From: Trichomonas vaginalis G3
Taxonomy: Eukaryota; Parabasalia; Trichomonadida; Trichomonadidae
Reading direction: 5' to 3'
Assembly (NCBI RefSeq): GCF_026262505.1
Contig: NC_067205.1
Coordinates: forward strand, 124,001 to 188,000
DNA length: 64,000 nt
Part shown: piece after piece, positions 36,985 through 47,800 of the stretch
Layout: each line of letters starts with the position of its first letter
Numbering within the stretch: the first letter of the stretch is position 1
Position numbers and translations under genes: made by a program
Notes under the pieces: model-generated
The model's database searches: none
What the model was told of the DNA's origin: nothing
The model's input: the letters and a program-made list of their open reading frames with translations, nothing else

Positions 36985-38605
36985 CGGAGAGAAGTCAGTT
37001 CAAGAACAACTTACTGACCTGCTGCCAAAATCTGCTCGATGGAAGCTGTCGTTATACCAATCTGAGGAGCCCCAGCAGGTTTCATCGAACGAATCTTCAA
37101 AAGAGCAATTTCTGTGAAAAGTGCTATTGGTTTTGTAAACTTCTTTGCTTTCAATTCATTTGGACGTCTCTGTCACCAGTATATTGTATTTGAACTGTAA
37201 CAGTTGAAATACCACCATAAAGTCTTCTGAGTCAGCAAATGGAATGCCAAGCCAAAAGTTTGAACGGTCTCCATTGTATATTGAGTTTTTTGACCTCCTG
37301 CATGGGTCCATCACTTTCACATATGGCATAATAGAACTTTGCATTTCAGGGTTAATGGTTGTTTGTGAAGTTGTTGTTAAAGTTCATAGCATCTAATGTC
37401 AAGTTGTATGACCTCATATCCTCAACTGTAGAATATTCTTCTCTTGGATAATATTGCCACTATGTTTATATGATATTTAATACAGGGTTGTAGAAACAAG
37501 AATAGTCATTTATAGTTCGTCTGAACAGTACAAACATAGTATCTGCATGTTTCATTGCAGTTGTTAAGGCAATATCTGTTTCTTGCACCTGGGTCAGCAC
37601 TTTGGTTTCCAACTTCACTGCAAAGTCTTTGACAGATATTTGGTGTATAGGAACATAAGTGGAACTGCAATATATTGGCAGCTAAAGCATTTGAAAATAT
37701 CTGGGTCCAAACATATAGACTGCAAGTCTGCTTTCTATTCTCTTGCATTCAAACTTTTCGCATGTGAACTTAACTGGGTCCCAAGCAGTTTCAGCAGCAT
37801 TGAAATAATAGTTTACTTCAGTGTTGAAGTTTGAGAAACCAAAGTCTAAGTCAACTTTGTCTTTGCAAAATTCGGCGAATGACGTTTGATTTGCTCCCTT
37901 TACGTCTGTAAGAGTGAATGGGTCTTGTGTTGGTGCAATGACAAGTTATTTTTGCTTGGAGTAAGTTCGATAGAAATTTTTCCTGCCCAGTTTGGCAAGT
38001 ATCTTAAAAACCTGAAGATAGGAAAGATGACAAAGGAACTCTAAGTTTAGTTTTACTTTGGTTACTGCTGCTGCAGTTTGTCCAGAAAGGTCAACATAAA
38101 CTCCTGGAACGTTAGGGTCAAGTCTTCTTATTTTCTCAAATAGTTGCATACTGGTCTGTTTGTTCTCTAGCTTGTGGTTGTATGAGTTTCTCAAAGCGAA
38201 CCATTCATAGTTTGCCCATGTTACTGTTTGAACTAAGTCAGAGTTAGAATATATCTTATATCCATGAAAACTTCTGGAGCATATTGGTATCCGACATAGA
38301 AAATTCCATTGCAACCTTTCTTGTCAGACAACTTGGCAGAAGTTTTATTTCAATGTCTTGTTCCACGTATAAGAAAGAGTTTCAATAGAAATTATATGAA
38401 ACCTGTCGCAAGCAATATCTACTGTTGTTGAAGAACCTTCTCCAAACTCACCTACGTTTCCATAAGAAACAGCAGTTGTATATTCGTAAGTTCCAGGAAC
38501 TATTTCTGACCTTCTAATGGCATTGTCGCATTCGTTATACCATTCGGAAACATTTCCATTCATGGCATCCAAAACTGTTGGCGTTATATTCTGAGCGGCG
38601 TACAT
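36985..38605 (-). pseudogene. Probable major capsid (double jelly-roll) gene (broken)
   Basis: About 1.6 kb of coding-like minus-strand DNA starting MYAAQNITPTVLDAMNGNVS at 38,605, after ATTTTTACCCATATGAA. Open stretches such as VPGVYVDLSGQTAAAVTKVK and PGTYEYTTAVSYGNVGEF are beta-type. Length (about 540 codons) and place between the penton-type and large structural-type genes fit a Polinton major capsid protein. Heavily decayed, perhaps eight to ten breaks, so it is certainly a fossil. The family assignment is inference from size and order. Confidence 0.5.
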
Positions 38606-38672
38606 TTCATATGGGTAAAAATATAGAATAGTTGGATTTATATGTCATAATAGAACCCACGTGGACCAAGCT

Positions 38673-41600
38673 TTACTTTCTTCCTGACTGAGTTTTTAAC
38701 TCTTCTTTTTCTTCATTGCCACTACTTTCACTAGATGAAGTTACTTCTTCACTACTTTCACTTTGTTCTACTCTCTTCTTCTTTGGTGTCGCTTTTGGTA
38801 ACTTGCCCTCTGCTTCAAGTTGTTGCATCTTTGCCTCATGTTCACTAGTATGTTGAAATTTCCATGTCCTTTTTGCCTTTGGGCTCTGGTCGCCCATCTC
38901 AGGTAACCTATATCCTAGAAAGAGTTTGTCATAGTTTGTATTTGAGTCTTCGCGTATTGTTTGCATGACTCTTTCCTGAGTTTCCGGTTCAAGCTCTTCA
39001 AACAGTGCCTGTCCATATGGAATAAGCTCGTTTCCAAATATATGTTTTTGTAGCCATTCTGGTTTTCTTTCCATGTTACCAACAATATCTTTTGTGAATG
39101 GGAAAGCTTTTACCCAATCTTTCAGTCTTGCGTCGTTTATTTCTGTAGTTGGTTTTATTTTGTCAAGGAACATGTTTTTCAATACTAACATTTCATTTGG
39201 TACTGTCCATTTGAGTTTTCTTAAATATTCATCCCTTCTCAGTTCATTGTCTGCAAAGTAAGTTTTTATGACATTTTGTAAACTTTCGTTTGCAAGGTCA
39301 TGTACAATAGGTTCTCTTCCTTCTCCTCCCTAACTTTCTTTCTAAACTCTTCACCAAATATACCATCTCTATGGTTCTGTGTAGTTCTTTGAGATAAATG
39401 TTCTAGAACGTCAGGTGTTATATTTCCATCAGCCATGTTCATTTCATACTGGTCCAAAATATCTGCATGTTTCATATCTTTCAATGGCATTAAAGCCGCG
39501 CTTAAAATACCAGCTATATCTGGTTCACCATTGACTTCCATTGCGTCTACAACTTCTTGGAATTGTGGTTGTAAGTTTATGAACCACCTATCCGGATTAG
39601 CTTTATGACCCCATCTCATTGTAGTTCCATCGTCTGCAGAAACAAAAGTAGGTTTGTTTCCATCTTGGTTAGGTTCTGAATGAACTTTAAACAATGTTTC
39701 ATTTCTATATGTTTTCTTGAAATTTAACCTTTTATTTTCACCGAGTTCATCCAAGATTGAACGTTAAATGCTCGTAAGTAAAAAGGGTTGTTGTATTTGT
39801 GTACATTTTCTTTCAGTACTTCCATTCTATGCTGAATATTTTCATCTGGTGTTGGAGTCTTTTGTATGTCGGCAAACATTTTTCGATATTCTTCTACTAT
39901 GTCAGCCGAATTTTTTTTAGACTCTTGGAAATATTCCATATTCTCCGCATACTCTTGTTGAGGGTCAAGATTTTTCGGCTGTTCCAAATCTTCATCTAGT
40001 TCTGTGAAGTTAGTTTCCAAAGGAGGACTTGTTCGTTTCCTTCAGGCTCTTCTAGCTGTTGTTGCTGAACTATTTCTTCCATGTCTGGTTGTATCTGAAC
40101 TTCTTCCTGTGGAGTTTCTTGTACCTCATCTGCTGGCATTTCATATATTCCGAGACCGTTTTCAACAAGTTCCCTATTTAAGTCATCCGCATTCATAAGC
40201 CTTTGTTCTTTCGTTCCGTCTCTATTTTTTACGCGTTTCATGAAGATAGTTGAATTTCATTTAGCTCTGACACCAAATATCTCGGAGTAAATTCGTTCAT
40301 GTCATTTGGATGATATGCTATTAAATCATATCCCTTTGCGAGCTTGTATTTTCCAGGTTTGAAATTATATCCGATTTGGTGCTGAGCCATAAAGCTAAAT
40401 AGGTTCGGGTCAGCATTTCCATCCTTGAACTTTCTAATAGCTTCTTTATATCTGTCACTAAAGTCAATAGTATCTGGGTAACCATAGTCTTCTTTAAGCA
40501 TTTTTAAGAATTCTTGGTTTCCTTGTTCTCTACTTCTTTTATGTCCTTGCTCTGGTTGTGGAGGTGGTTGTTGTGCTGGTTGTGGAGGTGGTTGTTGTGC
40601 TGGTTGTGGAGGTGGTTGTTGTGCTGGTTGTGGAGGTGGTTGTTGTGCTGGTTGTGGAGGTGGTTGTTGTGCTGGTTGTGGAGGTGGTTGTTGTGCTGGT
40701 TGTGGAGGTGGTTGTTGTGCAGGGTTTTGAACTGTTGGTTGTTGTGTTGGTTTTGGTGCATGCCTGTGTCTGTGTCCATGTGACGATGTAAATGTTTTAG
40801 GTAGTCCTGGTGCAGGTGCTTCTCTTGGAGGGTTTGGTGGTATATAAGTTCCACTAGCTAGTATATAAGTTCCACCAGCTGGTATATAAGTTCCACCAGC
40901 TGGCACATATGTTCCATCTGCAGCGTAATGTCCTACCTGACTTTTCGTTTTTAAGAAAGCATTTACTAGGTCTGTTTTGGTCTGTTGTAACTCTTTTTCT
41001 TGACTTTTCACAACAGTTGCTCTAACGGCGTCATAGGCACTTTGAACTGCCTGTCTCGTTGCTGCATCTGTTATTTTCGTCATATTTTGTGCTACTTCTC
41101 TTAACTCTTTGTCGAAACCTTCAGACTTCAGTTTCTTTCCAGATGAGAAGTCGTTCACTTGTTTCACCTTACTATGAAGAGCTTCGAAGGCGTTCTTAAA
41201 GTCAGCATTTGTTAAAGTTTCATTTGAACTGTCTTCATCCGCTTGTATTTTTGTCCTTATTGACCCTATAAGCTGGGCTGCTTTAGCGTTGGCTTGGGCA
41301 TCTAACCAGTCATTGTTAGCTTTTATATATTCTGCGCTTTTCATTGCCTTTTGCATGGCTGCGTCGTTATTTTTACTTTCTTGTGCTAAGTTTTCATACT
41401 GTACGGTTTGGTTTTGCAACTGTAAAAGTTTTTCTGCCTTTACATTTGCTTCAACTTCTTTTTTATACTCATCGCTATCCATATATGTCTTCAGGGCTTT
41501 TTGTTTTATCTCTTCATCTTTCAGTACTTTATATCGAGTAGTATGGTTTTTCAAATTTACAACATCTTGTTCCATTTTTGCTACTTCTGCTGCTTTTTCT

Positions 41601-42056
41601 GACACTTTTTTTGCATATTTCCGTACTTAGTTCTTTCAGTTGTTCTTCTTTCTTCTTTTTCTCTACGTTTAACTCATTGAGTTTCTTTGTGTGTCTGTCA
41701 TATTCTAGTTTCTTTTCGTTTTCACCTATTTGCTTCTGTATGTCTATGTTTGACTTTTTGACATCTGCTATTTGATTTTTGAGTGAACTCAAATTCATTT
41801 GACTTTGAGGGTTATATGCTGTTCCGTCTGCAGCTCCACCATAGCCTGCCATTTTCGCTAAAAGTGCCGCTCTTAAACCTCCACTCTGTGCACCAACAAC
41901 TCGGTTTAAAAGCATAGGATTGCTTGACATTTGTTGCAACATAGTGGGGTCATTCAGCATTTGTTGTTGCAACTGTTGTTGTGGTGTCAGTCTTACTATT
42001 GGATGTTTCAATGCTCCCTTCCTCTTACGTATATTCTTACGTAGCTTACGTGGCAT
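38673..42056 (-). pseudogene. Large coiled-coil/low-complexity structural-type gene (broken)
   Basis: About 3.4 kb on the minus strand from MPRKLRKNIRKRKGALKHP at 42,056, after CTTTTTAACTTCACTTAAA. In order: a basic, then Gln-rich N-terminus; long charged helices; a 7-residue repeat (GGTYIPA) near 40,840-40,925; seven PAQQPPPQ units (40,556-40,722); an acidic region; and a Lys/Ser-rich end (EQSESSEEVTSSSESSGNEE). About five breaks. The basic start and helical body suggest a DNA- or capsid-associated protein. Named homologues were not recognised. Confidence 0.5.
40556..40730. repeat. 24-bp repeat encoding PAQQPPPQ
   Basis: Seven nearly identical copies of GGTTGTGGAGGTGGTTGTTG plus TGCT. The unit is a multiple of three, so repeat number can change without frame loss. 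Open frames on the plus strand over it are shadows. Confidence 0.9.
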
Positions 42057-42087
42057 TTTAAGTGAAGTTAAAAAGCGGTTTTATACT

Positions 42088-42147
42088 AAACATCTTCGGG
42101 GCTAGAGGGCGCAACGCGCTTGGAAGCCCCAATGCCTTTTTTTTTTT
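42088..42147. repeat. Right terminal inverted repeat of Polinton copy 2
   Basis: AAACATCTTC, then GGGGCTAGAGG, the inner GCGC-AAC-GCGC hairpin, TGGAAGCCCC, AATGCC and eleven T. Reverse-complement match to 17,868-17,924. The inner stem has a different sequence from the left TIR but still pairs. Confidence 0.9.
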
Positions 42148-42468
42148 AATTCAACATCCAATAATAAGATTATATTATTTTCGAAATAATTGAAAGATGA
42201 TTCAAATTTGAGTGTGATAATAAAGTAAAATATTAAATTATGGAATGTTTATTATAAAATAATGCGTGATAGAATCACACGATTGGAAAAAATATTAGAT
42301 AATCTTATAAATGCGCTTAACTAAAGAGGGCATTAATTAAGTTAGAGAGAACGTTATAAAACAATAATAAATATGAAAAGAATGAAAATTTAATAAAGTA
42401 ATGCTAAACTTGAAAATAAAGATAATTTTAAAAGATATTGATAAATGCGAAAAGAAAGAGAATCTGTT
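42148..42468. other. AT-rich host DNA between Polinton and satellite
   Basis: No gene. From about 42,300 it grades into degenerate 37-bp-type monomers (ATAAATATGAAAAGAATGAA). Confidence 0.55.
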
Positions 42469-44886
42469 CCTTGTTAACAGCGCCATGTTCAACTAAGAAT
42501 TTGACAATTTCAATTGAATTCTTTTCGATTGCAATACTAAGGGGGCATTTATTAACATCGAAAGAATTTCATAAAACAATGATAAATATGAAGAGAAAGA
42601 GAATTTCATAAAACAATGATAAATATGAAAAGAAAGAAAATGTTATAAAACAATGATAAATATGAAAAGAAAGCTAATGTAATAAAACAATGATAAATAT
42701 GAAAAGAAATAGAAATTTGTAAGACAATGATAAATATGAAAAGAAAAAGAATAAGTTTCATGTTAACATCAGCGCCATGTTCAACTAAGAATTTGACAAT
42801 TTCAATTGAATTCTTTTCGATTGCAATACTAAGGGGGCATTTATTAACATCGAAAGAATTTCATAAAACAATGATAAATATGAAGAGAAAGAGAATTTCA
42901 TAAAACAATGATAAATATGAAGAGAAAGAGAATTTCATAAAACAATGATAAATATGAAAAGAAAGCTAATGTCATAAAAAATGATAAATATGAAAAGAAA
43001 GAAAATTTTATAAATAAATGATAAATATAAAAAGAATGAAAATTTCATAAATTAATGATAAATATGATAAGAAAGAGAATGAGATAGATAAATGATAAAT
43101 ATGAAATGAAATAAAATGTCATAAATAAATGATAAATATGAAAAGAAAGAAAATTTTATAGATCAATGATAAATATGAAAAGAAAGAGAATGCTATAAAA
43201 CAATGATAAATATGAAAAGAAGGAAAATAAATTAAACCAATGATAAAATTGAAAAGACAGGGAACTAATTAAACAAATGATAAAATTGAAAAAAAGAGAA
43301 TGTAATAATTAAATGATAAATATGAAAAGAAAGAGAATGCTATAAAACAATGATAAATATGAAAAGAAAGCTAATGTAATAAAACAATGATAAATATGAA
43401 AAGAAATAGAAATTTGTAAGACAATGATAAATATGAAAAGAAAAAGAATAAGTTTCATGTTAACATCAGCGCCATGTTCAACTAAGAATTTGACAATTTC
43501 AATTGAATTCTTTTCGATTGCAATACTAAGGGGGCATTTATTAACATCGAAAGAATTTCATAAAACAATGATAAATATGAAGAGAAAGAGAATTTCATAA
43601 AACAATGATAAATATGAAGAGAAAGAGAATTTCATAAAACAATGATAAATATGAAAAGAAAGCTAATGTCATAAAACAATGATAAATATGAAAAGAAAGA
43701 AAATTTTATAAATAAATGATAAATATAAAAAGAATGAAAATTTCATAAATTAATGATAAATATGATAAGAAAGAGAATGAGATAGATAAATGATAAATAT
43801 GAAATGAAATAAAATGTCATAAATAAATGATAAATATGAAAAGAAAGAAAATTTTATAGATCAATGATAAATATGAAAAGAAAGAGAATGCTATAAAACA
43901 ATGATAAATATGAAAAGAAGGAAAATAAATTAAACCAATGATAAAATTGAAAAGACAGGGAACTAATTAAACAAATGATAAAATTGAAAAAAAGAGAATG
44001 TAATAATTAAATGATAAATATGAAAAGAAAGAGAATGCTATAAAACAATGATAAATATGAAAAGAAAGCTAATGTAATAAAACAATGATAAATATGAAAA
44101 GAAATAGAAATTTGTAAGACAATGATAAATATGAAAAGAAATAGAAATTTGTAAGACAATTATGAATATGAAAAGAAAAAGAAAAAGTTTCATGTTAACA
44201 TCAGCGCCATGTTCAACTAAGAATTTGATAATTTCAATTGAATTCTTTTTGATTGCAATACTAAGGGGGCAATCATTAAGATAGAGAGAATGTGATAGAG
44301 CAATGATAAATATGAAGAGAAAGAGAATTCTATAAATCAATGATAAATATGAAAAGAAAGAGAATGTTATAAATCAATGATAAATATGAAAAGAAAGTGA
44401 ATCCAATAAAATACTGATAAATATGATAAGTAATATAATATCATAAAAAAATGATAAATATGAAAAGAAATAGGATTCCATTAAAAAATAATGATGAATA
44501 TGAAAAGATAGAGGATTTCATCAAATAATGATGAATATGATAAGAATGAGAATGCTATAAATCAATGATAGACATGAAAAGATAGAGGATTTCATCAAAT
44601 AATGATGTGCATGAAAAGAAATATAATGTAATAAAACTATGGGAAATATGAAAAGAAAGGATGTTCCATAAGACAATGATAAATATCAAAAGAATTAGAA
44701 TTGAATAAGGCAATTATGAATATGAAAAGTAAGAAAACAAAATCCATGTTAACATTAGCATCATGTTCAACTAAGAATTTGACAATTTCAACTAAATTCT
44801 TTTTGATTGCAATACTAAGGAGGCATTCATTAATATAGAGAGAATTTTATAAAACAATGATAAATATGAAAAGAAATAAAATTCCA
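42469..44886 (-). repeat. Ankyrin cassettes alternating with 37-bp monomers
   Basis: Five near-copies of a 33-codon minus-strand ankyrin repeat (CPLSIAIEKNSIEIVKFLVE, then HGADVNM) lie at about 42,469-42,565, 42,754-42,855, 43,451-43,552, 44,187-44,286 and 44,743-44,840. Arrays of a 37-bp monomer (core ATGATAAATATGAAAAGAAA) fill the space between. The block 42,754-43,450 is repeated almost exactly at 43,451-44,147 (period 697 bp), so cassettes and arrays were copied together. The array length is not a multiple of three and each array has many stops, so this is no longer a reading frame. Confidence 0.85.
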
Positions 44887-47800
44887 TGTGGCAATGATAA
44901 ATACTGTAAACCAATTATGAATATGAAAGGAAAAGAAATATAATCAATCAATAATAAATATGAAAAGAAAGATAATGTAATAAAACAATGAGAAATTTGA
45001 AAAAAAAGAGAATACCATAAACCAATGGTGAATATGAAAAGAAAGATAATGTCATAAAGTAATTATGAATATGAAAAGAAAGAGAATACTATAAAACCAT
45101 GATGAATATAAATTGAAAGATAAAGTAATAAAACAATGAGAAATTTGAAAAGAAAGTTAACAATACAAAACAATGATAAATATGATAAGAAAGAAAATGT
45201 CATAAATCAATGATAAATATGAAAAGAAATAAAATACTATAAAACAATGATAAATATAAAAAGAAAGAGAATTCCGGAAAACAATAATGAATATGAAAAG
45301 AAAGATAATGTCATAAAGTAATTATGAATATGAAAAGAAAGAGAATACTATAAAACCATGATGAATATAAATTGAAAGATAAAGTAATAAAACAATGAGA
45401 AATTTGAAAAAAAAGAGTGTGTAATAGATAAATGATAAATATGAAAAGAAAGAAAATGTCATAAATCAATGATAAATATGAAAAGAAATAAAATACTATA
45501 AAACAATGATAAATATAAAAAGAAAGAGAATTCCGGAAAACAATAATGAATATGAAAAGAAAGATAATGTCATAAAGTAATTATGAATATGAAAAGAAAG
45601 AGAATACTATAAAACCATGATGAATATAAATTGAAAGATAAAGTAATAAAACAATGAGAAATTTGAAAAAAAAGAGAATACCATAAACCAATGGTGAATA
45701 TGAAAAGAAAGATAATGTCATAAAGTAATTATGAATATGAAAAGAAAGAGAATACTATAAAACCATGATGAATATAAATTGAAAGATAAAGTAATAAAAC
45801 AATGAAAAATTTGAAAAAAAAGAGTGTGTAATAGATAAATGATAAATATGAAAAGAAAGAAAATGTCATAAATCAATGATAAATATGAAAAGAAATAAAA
45901 TACTATAAAACAATGATAAATATAAAAAGAAAGAGAATTCCGGAAAACAATAATGAATATGAAAAGAAAGATAATGTCATAAAGTAATTATGAATATGAA
46001 AAGAAAGAGAATACTATAAAACCATGATGAATATAAATTGAAAGATAAAGTAATAAAACAATGAGAAATTTGAAAAAAAGAGTGTGTAATAGATAAATGA
46101 TAAATATGAAAAGAAAGAAAATGTCATAAATCAATGATAAATATGAAAAGAAATAAAATACTATAAAACAATGAGAAATATAAGAAGAAAGAGAATACCA
46201 TAAACCAATGATGAATATGAAAAGAAAGATAATGTCATAAAGTAATTATGAATATGAAAAGAAAGAGAATACTATAAAACCATGATGAATATAAATTGAA
46301 AGATAAAGTAATAAAACAATGAGAAATTTGAAAAGAAAGAGTGTGTAATAGATAAATGATAAATATGAAAAGAAAGAAAATGTCATAAATCAATGATAAA
46401 TATGAAAAGAAATAAAATACTATAAAACAATGATAAATATAAAAAGAAAGAGAATTCCGGAAAACAATAATGAATATGAAAAGAAAGATAATGTCATAAA
46501 GTAATTATGAATATGAAAAGAAAGAGAATACTATAAAACCATGATGAATATAAATTGAAAGATAAAGTAATAAAACAATGAGAAATTTGAAAAAAAAGAG
46601 TGTGTAATAGATAAATGATAAATATGAAAAGAAAGAAAATGTCATAAATCAATGATAAATATGAAAAGAAATAAAATACTATAAAACAATGATAAATATA
46701 AAAAGAAAGAGAATTCCGGAAAACAATAATGAATATGAAAAGAAAGATAATGTCATAAAGTAATTATGAATATGAAAAGAAAGAGAATACTATAAAACCA
46801 TGATGAATATAAATTGAAAGATAAAGTAATAAAACAATGAGAAATTTGAAAAGAAAGAGTGTGTAATAGATAAATGATAAATATGAAAAGAAAGAAAATG
46901 TCATAAATCAATGATAAATATGAAAAGAAATAAAATACTATAAAACAATGATAAATATAAAAAGAAAGAGAATTCCGGAAAACAATAATGAATATGAAAA
47001 GAAAGATAATGTCATAAAGTAATTATGAATATGAAAAGAAAGAGAATACTATAAAACCATGATGAATATAAATTGAAAGATAAAGTAATAAAACAATGAG
47101 AAATTTGAAAAGAAAGAGTGTGTAATAGATAAATGATAAATATGAAAAGAAAGAAAATGTCATAAATCAATGATAAATATGAAAAGAAATAAAATACTAT
47201 AAAACAATGATAAATATAAAAAGAAAGAGAATTCCGGAAAACAATAATGAATATGAAAAGAAAGATAATGTCATAAAGTAATTATGAATATGAAAAGAAA
47301 GAGAATACTATAAAACCATGATGAATATAAATTGAAAGATAAAGTAATAAAACAATGAGAAATTTGAAAAAAAGAGTGTGTAATAGATAAATGATAAATA
47401 TGAAAAGAAAGAAAATGTCATAAATCAATGATAAATATGAAAAGAAATAAAATACTATAAAACAATGATAAATATAAAAAGAAAGAGAATTCCGGAAAAC
47501 AATAATGAATATGAAAAGAAAGATAATGTCATAAAGTAATTATGAATATGAAAAGAAAGAGAATACTATAAAACCATGATGAATATAAATTGAAAGATAA
47601 AGTAATAAAACAATGAGAAATTTGAAAAGAAAGAGTGTAATAGATAAATGATAAATATGAAAAGAAAGAAAATGTCATAAATCAATGATAAATATGAAAA
47701 GAAATAAAATACTATAAAACAATGATAAATATAAAAGAAAGAGAATTCCGGAAAACAATAATGAATATGAAAAGAAAGATAATGTCATAAAGTAATTATG

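Larger units (their letters stand above)
17868..42147 (+). mobile_element. Maverick/Polinton copy 2, both ends present (about 24.3 kb)
   Basis: Bounded by inverted repeats at 17,868-17,924 and 42,088-42,147 that share AGGxATTGGGGCTTCCA and the stem-loop block. Contains methyltransferase, fibre, integrase, polymerase B, KilA-N/GIY-YIG/MSV199 genes, packaging ATPase, SF3 helicase, capsid-type relics and a large structural-type gene. The left half, up to about 30.6 kb, is mostly open; the right half is decayed. In all about ten genes look broken, with perhaps 20 breaks. No clear 6-bp target duplication is seen, since both ends finish in A/T runs. Near identity with copy 1 in the shared half suggests a recent insertion. 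Confidence 0.95.

Noticed and set aside
40504-40854. Plus- and minus-strand frames over the 24-bp repeat (WRWLLCWL and HLHNQHNN types)
   Set aside because: Alternative-frame readings of the PAQQPPPQ repeat of the large structural-type gene.
17866-42150. A 6-bp target duplication for Polinton copy 2
   Set aside because: Both ends merge into A/T runs; candidate 6-mers (ATAATT left, AATTCA right) do not match.
42469-44886. Satellite blocks between ankyrin cassettes as introns
   Set aside because: The borders lack the trichomonad GTAYGT donor and the ACTAACACAYAG branch/acceptor sequence, and lengths exceed the usual range there.
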